Positions 44,880-54,954 of a DNA stretch of 64,000 nucleotides are shown here, one piece after another. Below the pieces are notes generated by a model, which ran no database searches, was not told where the DNA came from, and saw only the letters and a list, made by a program, of their open reading frames with translations. Each line of letters begins with the position of its first letter. The first letter of the stretch is position 1. The stretch comes from Chrysaora quinquecirrha (Eukaryota; Cnidaria; Scyphozoa; Semaeostomeae; Pelagiidae), in contig JACTAT010000046.1 in NCBI GenBank assembly GCA_014526335.1, positions 107,505-171,504 of the forward strand, read 5' to 3'. The translations under genes and the position numbers were made by a program.

Positions 44880-45695
44880 TATGGCTGCTTAAACGTTTTT
44901 GGTATCAAAAAACCTATATCTCGAAGTTTTGAAGCATTTCCATAATCGTGGCCGCTCTTCGAACGGTCTATGCCCAAAGAGACGCTATCGATCTTTACCG
45001 GTAGCTTCTCCGTTTTTTCCGTTTTCGTGTGGTCTGCTGAGATGTTTTTTATCTATAACTCGCCCCAGCAGTGTAGCCAGCTATCGTGTACAAAAGTACA
45101 ATTTCCCTTGAATTTTACAGTATTTACATATATAAGCTAACATTGTGCAGTGATTCATTCTAAAATAAAGTACAGAAATATCTATGATAACAAATATTGG
45201 AATAGCGTTCCAAAACATTGATAAATTATTACAATAACTGACGGGCAGGGACTAGTCCAGGTGGTTTATTGTAAATATAGGTAATTTAAAAACTTTGCTA
45301 TAATAATGACTAAATTTGATAGCTATATCATAAGTTGTCCCTATATCTAGAGGAATAATCTCTCTGCAAAATGATTTCTTTTTATTGCAAAGCCCCCCTC
45401 CCTCGCATTACAACAGAGAGCACCTCGCATTACAACCCTCTCTCAGAGATTGATAGCAACGTAAGCAAAGGGTTCTCAGTCGAGAAATATCAAGAAAAAT
45501 ATATCCCTATAGGAATCTTAGTAAATCTCTATAAATCTAACAAATTTCAAATTTCACTTAATAAAAACAAATAGATTCCTAAATCCAGAAGTCTCGTGCA
45601 CCATTTTTAGAAGTGAAACACCACGAAAGTCCTTCCAACCGGCTTGCTTCAACTTTTGAAAAGCGAAGAATATTAAGTTTTCATTTTGTACAGTA
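44880..45695. other. intergenic, nothing recognised
   Basis: AT-rich, no gene or element ends found. Confidence 0.4.
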
Positions 45696-45699
45696 TTAT

Positions 45700-46455
45700 G
45701 TGTACAGTAGTGTTAGATGGAGAGCTCTCCCTTTGAAAACCATCCGCTGCTGAAGAAGGAAGGGTGATCTTTCCTCAGTGACTTAAAATGAAGTACAACG
45801 ATAACGATTAAGGAAGAAAATTCACCCTTACTAACTGAATAAACTATCTAACAACTTTGTAAAGCCCTCAGAAATGAAACGCATAACGTGGAATAGTAGG
45901 TGGATGTGGAGAGCCCTCTCCTTGAAAATAGCCTTTGCTGAAGGGGGAACGGTGACCCTTCCTCCATGACTTAAAATGAAGTAGAACGATAATGATTAAT
46001 GAAGAAAATCACTCTTACTAACTCAATAAATTATTTAACGACTTTGTAAAGCCCTTAGAAATGGAATGCAAAACGTGGAATAGTATAGGTGGATGTGGAG
46101 AGCCCTCTCCTTGAAAATAGCCTTTGCTGAAGGGGGAACGGTGACCCTTCCTCCATGACTTAAAATGAAGTAAAAAGATAACGATTAAGGAAGAAAATTC
46201 ACCCTTACTAATAGAACAAATTAGTTAACTACTTTGTAAAGCAGTCAGGAATGAAACGCAAAACGTGGAATAGTAGGTGGAGGTGGAGAGCCCTCCCCTT
46301 GAAAACCATCCGTTGCTGTAGGGGGAAGGGTGATCCTTCCTCAGTGACTTAAAAATTCACCCTTACTTATGAATAAATTATTTAACAACTTTGTAAAGCC
46401 CTCAGGAATGAAACGCAAAACGTGCAGATTTTATCCGTTCCTGAAGTACACGTGG
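45700..46455. repeat. 187-bp tandem array derived from the 3' end of the bHLH gene
   Basis: Four copies; ACGTGGAATAGTA recurs at 45887, 46074, 46264 and 46451, spacing 187-190 bp. Each unit includes, on the minus strand, sequence encoding TFCVSFLRALQS, the real C-terminus of the neighbouring bHLH protein. About 26 bp of coding sequence is deleted at each junction. Confidence 0.88.
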
Positions 46456-47203
46456 AATAGTAAAATTGAGGTGAATTAGCAGCCCCTTGATACGAATGCG
46501 AATCACTATGATAACTATTAACCAACAGAGAATTCAAATGCCAGATATAACTCGATGCCAATCGCAGAGTCTCGATTTTAGAAAGTTTACGATTAACTGG
46601 TTCAGTTGGAATAAGATTCCGCAGTAGAACGAATCCATCGTTCACACTGTGCGTTCGAGTGCGTTCCCTCGCATTAGCGTGCCTCCTGTGAGGAGGGGTG
46701 ATGCCATTCTCTGTAGTGGTCGTTACCTCATAGTCATAGCAATCAGCCCCTTGATAACCATCCGCAGTAGCGTCAGTTTGAGATTCAAAGTAACCATCAT
46801 CATCATGATTAATAAACTTCACCTTCTTTTTCCTTTCACTGGGTTTCAAAAGTTGCTTGCCGTCAGATTTTGCTGCAGATGACTTACCCGTTCTGCCTCT
46901 TGCAGTGGAAGTGGCATTCCTCATCTGGTCTTTCTGCATTTTCTCGATAATTGTTCTGCATGCAGGCGGAGACTTTGGCTCTTTTTTAACCGTCATCTGA
47001 TGATAAGAATGTGCTGCGGGTTTGAAATGGTGCTTCTTCTTGCAAAACCAGTCGCTTCCAGGTTCATTATACGGTTTCATCGAATAAGGAGCATAATTCA
47101 TCATCGTCTGCTGCAGTTCTCCATTGCGAGGCAAAACAGTACATGTCTGATCTAAGCGAATAGGCTGCCTGCTGTCAGGTATAAGAGGATCATGGTACGC
47201 CAT
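46382..47203 (-). CDS. bHLH transcription factor, scleraxis/paraxis (TCF15) family
   Basis: Single 273-residue frame, ATG at 47203, TAA at 46382. The bHLH domain is at about residues 170-225: RRHANARERTRTHSVNDGF, then LLRNLIPTEPVNRKLSK, then IETLRLASSYIWHLNSLL. This is the class with the IPTEP loop and RKLSKIETLRLA helix 2 shared by scleraxis and paraxis. The C-terminal ICTFC motif is also found in those proteins (ICTFCLSNQRK), here ICTFCVSFLRALQSC. Before the bHLH come a basic SERKKKVKFI segment (likely nuclear signal) and an acidic, low-complexity N-terminus. It would bind E-boxes as a heterodimer with an E-protein; in bilaterians the relatives act in mesoderm and connective tissue. An acceptor-like CTTTGACTTCAG sits just upstream of the ATG, so a non-coding 5' exon is likely. 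Confidence 0.88.
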   Translation of the reverse strand: MAYHDPLIPDSRQPIRLDQTCTVLPRNGELQQTMMNYAPYSMKPYNEPGSDWFCKKKHHFKPAAHSYHQMTVKKEPKSPPACRTIIEKMQKDQMRNATSTARGRTGKSSAAKSDGKQLLKPSERKKKVKFINHDDDGYFESQTDATADGYQGADCYDYEVTTTTENGITPPHRRHANARERTRTHSVNDGFVLLRNLIPTEPVNRKLSKIETLRLASSYIWHLNSLLVNSYHSDSHSYQGAANSPQFYYSTCTSGTDKICTFCVSFLRALQSC

Positions 47204-47209
47204 CGTATT

Positions 47210-48010
47210 CAGTGCCTGAAGTCAAAGACATTCGATTCTAATTCATCACAGCACACGGTCGATCTTAAGTCAAACTGATCGATCAAGACGTCTTGCCCAT
47301 TCTGCGTGATATTTTTACGGCTGTCATCTGTCTTTCATTTGAAAGGAAGTAATCTTGTTAAACATCCATCGAAGTACTTACCAGATTGGAAGATGATACA
47401 ATAGAGCAAAGATGATCGATTTAGAAAACCTATTGACAGATACCAGAGCTTTCAAACTCCATTCAAAGAGCATAAACCAATGAACAAACACAATAACTGA
47501 AATCTCCTTGCTTATATAATCGAACAGGAAATTGGGTTCATTGTGGGGCTACTAAGTTTTATGTTCTACATGGCAAATTAAAGGACGTTAGCTTTCAGAT
47601 TTAGTCATGTATAGTATCCACGCTTATGTATACGTATTATGAATACAGCTAATTTCGTAAGATTGTCTTCAATCATCTTAATCTGGCAGTTTATATAAGT
47701 GATTTGATAGTACTTCTTAAATTGGCTTAGAATCTTGATCTTATAGTGTCACAATGCCGCTTTGCAAGTTCCAATTTGAATCAATCTTGTCCATGATTGC
47801 TGTGTTATGAAAAGCAGAAAAGTAACGCCCAATCGATATTATCACAATGTAATTATTTCCATAGAGCATCATATTCTCTATTTTCATCCAACATTCGTCA
47901 TTTTGATCTATTGCTGCATGGGCTACTGTCTTTCCTGCTTTCAAAGTTATGAGATGTAGCTAAGAACACGGGGCTTCAAGGTCCTTACAGAGCAATAATC
48001 GATCAAATAG
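47210..48010. other. upstream of the bHLH gene, nothing specific recognised
   Basis: Probably holds the promoter and a 5' UTR exon. No TATA box or motif I can defend. Confidence 0.4.
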
Positions 48011-48017
48011 CCAACTT

Positions 48018-48388
48018 GCGGCCCCAGGGGAGGGTACTTAATATATTTTGGGTACTGGGGACGTACCGCCCAAAAAGGTATCTTCTCCCAAGATTTTGGT
48101 ATAAACGTAGGTCTTAAGTTTCTGAAAATTCGTATAAATATGGGTATTGATTTCTCGATAATCAGCGCAAACTTTATTAAAAAAGGTTTTATTTTCGTTT
48201 GCTTTCACTTTTCTTGGTGAAGTTTGATTCGAAATGACATATCATAGTACATTTAAGCATATAAAGTAGTTTACATTTTTCGTATAATTTTGGGTATGCA
48301 TTTCAGGAATTTGGTATAAATATGGGTAGGCATTTTGATTCTTGGGCGGCTCATCCCCTTCTGAAACTAAGTCAAGTGACCCCCTCGA
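48018..48388. mobile_element. TIR-like element, 'GGGGACGTACCGCCC' family
   Basis: GGGGACGTACCGCCCAAAAA near the left end; GGGCGGCTCATCCCC near the right. Same layout as 10030-10415, and related to 63450-63860. Confidence 0.55.
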
Positions 48389-48839
48389 GCTAGCAGCAAA
48401 ACACGCGCAACATTCGATCTAGCGCCATAAGCTCACTATCGTATTTACTCACCCCTTGGGTTTTACTTTTTTTCTTATTTAGGAGGCGTTTTTCGAAGAG
48501 GGATGTTCAAAGCGTTTCTCGGATAAACCCTTATCCCAAAAAGAGGGCGTTTATTAAAGGAAGGGCGCTTAAAAGGACAAAGGCCTTTATTGGATAGAAT
48601 GCACTACTTGTACAGACGCCGCTCGTGAAGAAGGGCCCCCTTAAAAGGTCGCAGTTGAAAAGCAGCTGAAGCCCCTAGAACTTAACACAATAACCCTCCA
48701 TTAACAACTAAAATATCTAAAAAAAAATTAATTTCGAAATGTTTGACATTTAAATTGACGCTTCTGCAATAATATTTGAAACATGTGAACATTTTCCATA
48801 ATCTTAACCCTAATCTTTGGTGCTATATAAAACATAAGA

Positions 48840-49925
48840 ACCAGCCCCTGCAAATCGTATTCATCATATATCGAGCATATTAAACAGCCCATGCAAGTCA
48901 TATCCACAATATCCAGCATAATAGCCAGCCCCTTTTAGTCTTATCCATAATATAAACATAAAACCAGCCCATGCAAGTCGTATCCACCATATCAAGCATA
49001 ATAACCAGCCCATGCAAGTCGTATTCACCATATCAAGCATAATAACCAGCCCATGCAAGTCGTATCCACCATATCAAGCAAAATAACCAGCCCATGCAAG
49101 TCGTATCCACCATATCAAGCATAATAACCAGCCCATGCAAGTCGTATCCACCATATCAAGCAAAATAATCAGCCCATGCAAGTCGTATCCACCATATCAA
49201 GCAAAATAACCAGCCCATGCAAGTCGTATCCACCATATCAAGCATAATAACCAGCCCATGCAAGTCGTATCCACCATATCAAGCAAAATAATCAGCCCAT
49301 GCAAGTCGTATCCACCATATCAAGCATAATAACCAGCCCATGCAAGTCGTATCCACCATATCAAGCATAATAACCAGCCCATGCAAGTCGTATCCACCAT
49401 ATCATGCATAGTAACCAGCCTATGCAAGTCGTATCCACCATATCAAGCATAATAACCAGCCCATGCAAGTCGTATCCACCATATCATGCATAGTAACCAG
49501 CCCATGCAAGTCGTATCCACCATATCAAGCATAATAACCAGCCCATGCAAGTCGTATCCACCATATCATGCATAGTAACCAGCCCATGCAAGTCGTATCC
49601 ACCATATCAAGCATAATAACCAGCCTATGCAAGTCGTATCCACCATATCATGCATAGTAACCAGCCCATGCAAGTCGTATCCACCATATCAAGCATAATA
49701 ACCAGCCCATGCAAGTCGTATCCACCATATCAAGCATAGTAACCAGCCCATGCAAGTCGTATCCACCATATCATGCATAGTAACCAGCCCATGCAAGTAG
49801 TATCCACAATAAGCATAAAACCAGCCTCTGCGAATCGTATTCGCCATATCAAGCATGATAGCCAGCCTCTGCAGGTCGTATCCACCATGTTAATCATTAT
49901 AACCAGCCCCGCAAGTCATATGCAT
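48840..49925. repeat. 41-bp minisatellite, about 26 copies
   Basis: Unit CCAGCCCATGCAAGTCGTAT + CCACCATATCAAGCATAATAA, 41 bp, nearly identical in the middle and diverged at both edges. Variants CAAAATAA and CATGCATAGTAA alternate, so higher-order units are forming. No spacers. Confidence 0.95.
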
Positions 49926-50234
49926 TTTGCGTGGACACAAAAATTTTCCTGGGGGGGGGTACCACCAAACCCCCTAATTTAGTTTATCTCAATTGCCCTT
50001 ACGTGCCTGGTTGCCCCCTTGCCCTACCATCACTCCCGCGTCCCTGCGATGTCTTACGATGGATTTACATTACATTAAGTCTAAACTCGCTACACAAGTC
50101 TCTGTTATGCTCCATAGAACTGATAGCTCGCTAATAACTATAGCTAATAGCAGAACAACAACATCTCCTCTTTCTGAGCTACCCTGAACAACAACAGCAA
50201 CAACAGCAACTACAGCGAGGGGGAGGGAGTTGTA

Positions 50235-50870
50235 TAGCTGAGACGCCGTTTACACGAGAGTAGAGATACGGGTCCAAAAGAACCGTACGCTTCGGGTACG
50301 ACATGGGTACGATTTCATTGCGTTTACACGGTAACGTCTCGAGAATGTATCCAAATGGATCCGCTATTCAAGTGTACCCAAAAGATAGTACAATTTCGTT
50401 CCCAAAAAAGAATCCATGTGTACTCTGGAGTACCGAATAATCGTCCTCCCCCCGCTTGTTAATTTTTGAAACCCCCCCGCTCTTATTCCAACCCCCCTAT
50501 TATTAGTTGAACAAAATGTGATTAAAAAAAGTTTTTTTTTGCTGTCCTACGAGTAAACTGAGCATATAATACGTATTTTTTATCGCTATCTTGCAAAATA
50601 ACTTTCGTTTGCTATCGTACGACACCGTACGAACATTAGAGTTTCTGTTATGCTAAAGCAATTGGTTTTGTTTTTTCAAACCCCCCCCTTTATACCAATC
50701 CCCCCGTTTATTAAATTTTAACACTATTTCCAACCCCCCCGATTATTCCCACCCCCCGATTATTCGGTACTTCAGAGTACCCATGTAAACGGAAAGCCTA
50801 TCGTGACTTTTATGGGAACAGATCCGTTCGGAGCTGCTATTTTTTGAAACAATGCATACGTTAAAAAAGT
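50235..50870. mobile_element. 'GTTTACACG' element interrupted by a TA-flanked TIR element
   Basis: The outer element has CCGTTTACACGAGAG, GCGTTTACACGG and a distal CATGTAAACGG, as at 1205-1440. At 50423-50777 lies a second element with CTCTGGAGTACCGAATAATC / GATTATTCGGTACTTCAGAG ends and TA on both sides, rich in CCCCCC words. Confidence 0.65.
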
Positions 50871-50879
50871 TTCCACTAG

Positions 50880-52395
50880 GAATCAGGTGCAAAATTGTCC
50901 CAGTTAGAATAATGAAAAGCTTCCGAGCGATTTGACTGGCAGGCGCCTTCGGACGCAGCGGAAAAGTTGAAGTGTATCCAACTTTAAAAATCGCGCGTAG
51001 CGGAGCGTTTAGAGCGACCATAGTTAAAATAACATGCCAATACAATAGCCGCTCTTCTGCTCTCGAAAAAATCAGCCTAGTGGAAAACCGGCGTGGATGT
51101 TTTTACCCTTGCGCGACTTTTCGCCATAGACTTTCATCCGAGGAGCGTGTGTTTCCCGACTTTGCACGCGCATTTCTACGGCATACCGTGCTTGTTTTGA
51201 AGGTGTAATCGACTCGATCAGAGTCAACGCGGAGCAATTAGTTTGCGATCACCCTAAGTCTCAAAATAAATTCAGACTTGGCTTGCGACGCAATGTCAAA
51301 AATTCGATTGCAAAAAGTCAAGCGCGCGGCAAAATCCTCTGGCAGGGAACGGAAGATCATTGATGATCGCGGACAAGCAGCATTTGCGCACACTTTTTCG
51401 GGAATCATTGCAGATGGTCGCCGACTGTCAGCGATCAGGTTTGATTTGTGATGTCATACGACAACCAGACTAAAAATTCGATTCTGAGATATCCTTAAAA
51501 GATAGAGTGTTTCACTCTTTTCATTAAGTCAAAAGATAGTGTTTAAGTGTTTTTTATTAACACTCAAAACTCGAACTTAGTAAGCGATACGGTTCGTTAT
51601 TTTCTAACATAACTAGTTAATCATAATTTGCTTATACATTTAACATTTCTCGATGTCATATACTTTAATTCTGTTAAGACGAGACAAAGTTTAGACAACG
51701 GCTAAAAAGGTGATAGTGTCAGAATTTGGTCATGAGCAGGAATCGATCTAATTGGTCATTACTATGCGGTGTAAATTATAAGTTCTTAGCGGATGTGCAG
51801 CCAGGATTACCGAACAAATCAAGTCCACATTGATTCATCTACTTTGAAATGGGTTTTTGTCGGCGATCTTTCCTTAACTGACTGAACAATTAATGAGCTC
51901 TATCACTAACTATCATTCAGAATTCTAATCTTAAAATTACACATTATTTACAGTTCTGACAGAAGACAATTTGTTATGAAAATGAGGATGAAGATATAGC
52001 TTAGCCTCGATCAGGATTAACTTTAGCGATTAGACATCAAATTCGACTACACGTTCAATAAAATAAGGACTTCCATTCAACAAGGTATCATCAACTTAAT
52101 TGAATGAGTCTTACTTTTGGTTTTGTAAACTTAAGGAATTTATTAAAACACTGTTTTAGGCAAAAAGAATCTTCGACAACATTGTTGCAAACACAATTTC
52201 TTATCTTTGTTTTCACAAATCTACATCCTGTCTTCTTTTTTCTGCATAATTTTCCTTTGCATTCATTTCAGCTCAAAACCGAATGAAATGATTACATATA
52301 TGCGATGGGTTTTTTTGCTAAGACAACGACAAGTTTTTAGATAAGGTTTGCCGAGGGACGAATTGTTGTGCTTGGTGTGGTGGATAAGCATTATG
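50880..52395. other. intergenic, nothing recognised
   Basis: The stretch around 50980-51450 is less AT-rich with GCGCG words, but no open gene structure was found. The rest is AT-rich. Confidence 0.4.
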
Positions 52396-52399
52396 GGGA

Positions 52400-53095
52400 C
52401 GACTTGTTTGATTTGATAAAGATTGAATGGGTCGGTCATTCTTGGTGTGATGGATACGGCTCGTAGAGGCTGGATATTGCGCTTGAGATGGTGGATACGA
52501 CTTGTTGCAGGGACTGGTTATTATACTTGATATGGTGGATACGACTAACAGGCGCGATTGTTTCGCTTGATAGATACGGCTTGTAGTGGCTGGTTATTAC
52601 GCTTTATGGTGGATACGACTTGTTGCAGGGACTGGTTATTACACTTGATGTGGTGGATACGACTTACAGGAGCTGTTTATTACACTTGTGGTGGATACGA
52701 CTTGTAGTGCCTGGTTATTACGTTACGCTTGTTGTGGATGCGACTAGCAGGGGCTGATTATTATGCCTTATATGGTGGATAAGAATCGTAGGGGTTGTTT
52801 ATTACGTTTGATATGGTGAATACAGCTTGCAGGAGCTGTTTTATATGGGGGATACGACTTCTGAGGGCTGATTATGATGCTTGACATGGTGGGCACGATT
52901 TGCAGGGGCTGGCTGTGCCTTGGTGTTACGTTCGATATTTAGGATGTGACTTGCTTGGCCTGGTAATTACGCTTTATATGATGGATATGATTTGCAGCCG
53001 CTGGTTATTATGCTTCATATGTCGCATACGACTTGAGGGGCTGGTTATTATGCTGGATATGTCGGATACGACTTGCAGGAGCTGTTTATTATGCT
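52400..53095. repeat. diverged 41-bp minisatellite in inverted orientation
   Basis: About 15 degenerate copies of a TGGTGGATACGACTTGCAGG + GGCTGGTTATTAC unit. This is the reverse complement of the 48840-49925 unit. Confidence 0.88.
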
Positions 53096-53099
53096 GGCT

Positions 53100-53920
53100 T
53101 AAAATGCAACAAAAGTTTTTCAATGAATATTAATCATGTTTTTATACGACATTTTTAGGCTTTGTCTCCACATGTACGCATTTCGAATGACATAATAATG
53201 GCGAAATATCGTATTTAACGTTGTCAAAGTCAATTATCGTTTTACAAAGAAAGAACAGGAGGGGCGCTTGCCCCCCCCCGCGCGACCCCTCTCCGGCGTC
53301 CCTGGATCATGCTTTGCGTAAGCTGTGTTCCTTGCCAAAGCTTAACTTGAACTTCGGAACAAATGCTTAGACTTTGCCCGACGATAATGTTTAAAAATAT
53401 ATTCTCGTGCGTAGGATCTGTAAATGTTTATATATTTTTGATATAAGAATCGTGAGAAAAAACTTAACCAAACAAAGAAAATGTAAGGTTTTGTTGAATC
53501 GGAACAACTGCATACATTCAGTAAATTTTTTATCAGGTTTGTGACAAGAAAATGGATTTATACGTTCTAAAATAATAGTCAAAATATTTGCTTTATTAAT
53601 TGATAAAATCTTAATATTTGCACACCGGACATGTCCGAAATAAGTCATTTTCGCTGACATTCCAATAGGAGTCAGGAGATACAGACAAGGCACGAAATAC
53701 AAGTTCCGCAACGAGGCCTGCTCGAACTTTAAAACGAGGTCTGCTCAGCGTGGGGTCCTGCTGAACGGAACGAGACATTAAAAAAAACTGGAAAATTCAA
53801 CAGAGCCGCACTGGAACCTTAACATAAGGGATACATAAATGCAGGACCGATTTCATTGTCCGTTGTAGAGGGATCCTCTGCGCGGAGGCTTCCTTTTTTG
53901 GGGGTTCAACTGATTAAACT
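53100..53920. other. intergenic, nothing recognised
   Basis: AT-rich, with a C homopolymer and GGGGCGCTTGCCCCC hairpin near 53270. No gene. Confidence 0.4.
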
Positions 53921-53923
53921 GTA

Positions 53924-54329
53924 CACGCTTTTTTTTTTTATAAGGAACCACTTTATAAGGAACCTACATGTAGAAGGCCCGAAAATTTAAAGAACTTATA
54001 CTACTAAAGAGATAATCATTAAGGAACTTTTGAATGTTGAATACTTTTATCACTGCAAATAATCAAGAATTAGAAAGCCGGTTCCATTCATTTGCAGTCG
54101 AAAATCACATATATTGTACGTTAAGCATGTATCCAATGTTTCTTTTAGTAGTCTCGAGCTTTGCTCACATGCAAATGTCTCTCTTTTATTGTTAAGACCA
54201 CTGTTTGTGCAGTTAAAATTAAGGAACTATTAAGGAACTTTTGGAACTACAATTGCCTCAAAAGAGGCCCAAAAATAAGGAACTTTAAGAACTAGGCCAT
54301 GAGGTAGGTTCCTTATAGAAAAAAGAGTG
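53924..54329. mobile_element. TA-flanked TIR element, 'AAGGAAC' subtype
   Basis: CACGCTTTTTTTTTTTATAA at the left and TTCCTTATAGAAAAAAGAGTG at the right, TA on both sides; AAGGAAC recurs about eight times inside. Confidence 0.75.
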
Positions 54330-54334
54330 TACAT

Positions 54335-54950
54335 TGAAATACTAAATTGGTCCAGAAAAAAGATCACCTGAAAACTTAGAAGAAATAAGCTTCCCTCTGA
54401 TACCTGCCTGATAGAAGCAAAGTTAGTGCTTAAAACAAAGTTAGGAAATGTAGTAGTTTTTGTACATGTTTAGCAGCCGCTTAGTAGGTTCTTTTTTATT
54501 GCAGCGTTGCGTAGCACATTGCAGATAGCAAACACCTAACAAACGCTGCCAACAAACTTCGGCAAAGACATACAATTCACCTTCTACAAGCCCCAGCCAC
54601 AATCGGAGAATATTCATCAAGTCACCAATATTCCAGAACCTTCTATACCAAACATAGCTACTAGCTAAGAATCAGAAAGCAAGCAAGCACTGACATGTTT
54701 TTTTACTTTCATAAAAACAACAAACAAAAATATCGTTTTCGAGTACATTACACATGATTTTACTGTCCACGCACACAATTTTGTTAAAATATTCTAGTAA
54801 TTAAAATTGCTATAAATTCAGAGAATAAATTCAGATCAATTTTCCCAGCAGTAAAGTCTTAGCAAAGAAGTCAATTTCTAATTACACAGTACGACTGAAT
54901 GTAGGCAGCGAAAAGCAAATGGAAACGAAATTAAGTAGGCCTAAGTTGTG
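54335..54950. other. 3' flank of glycogen phosphorylase, nothing recognised
   Basis: Should include its 3' UTR. AT-rich, with no clear element. Confidence 0.4.
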
Positions 54951-54954
54951 TCTC

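Noticed and set aside
48840..49925. Possible CRISPR array (many identical 41-bp units)
   Set aside because: Units are contiguous with no unique spacers, and the genome is eukaryotic.
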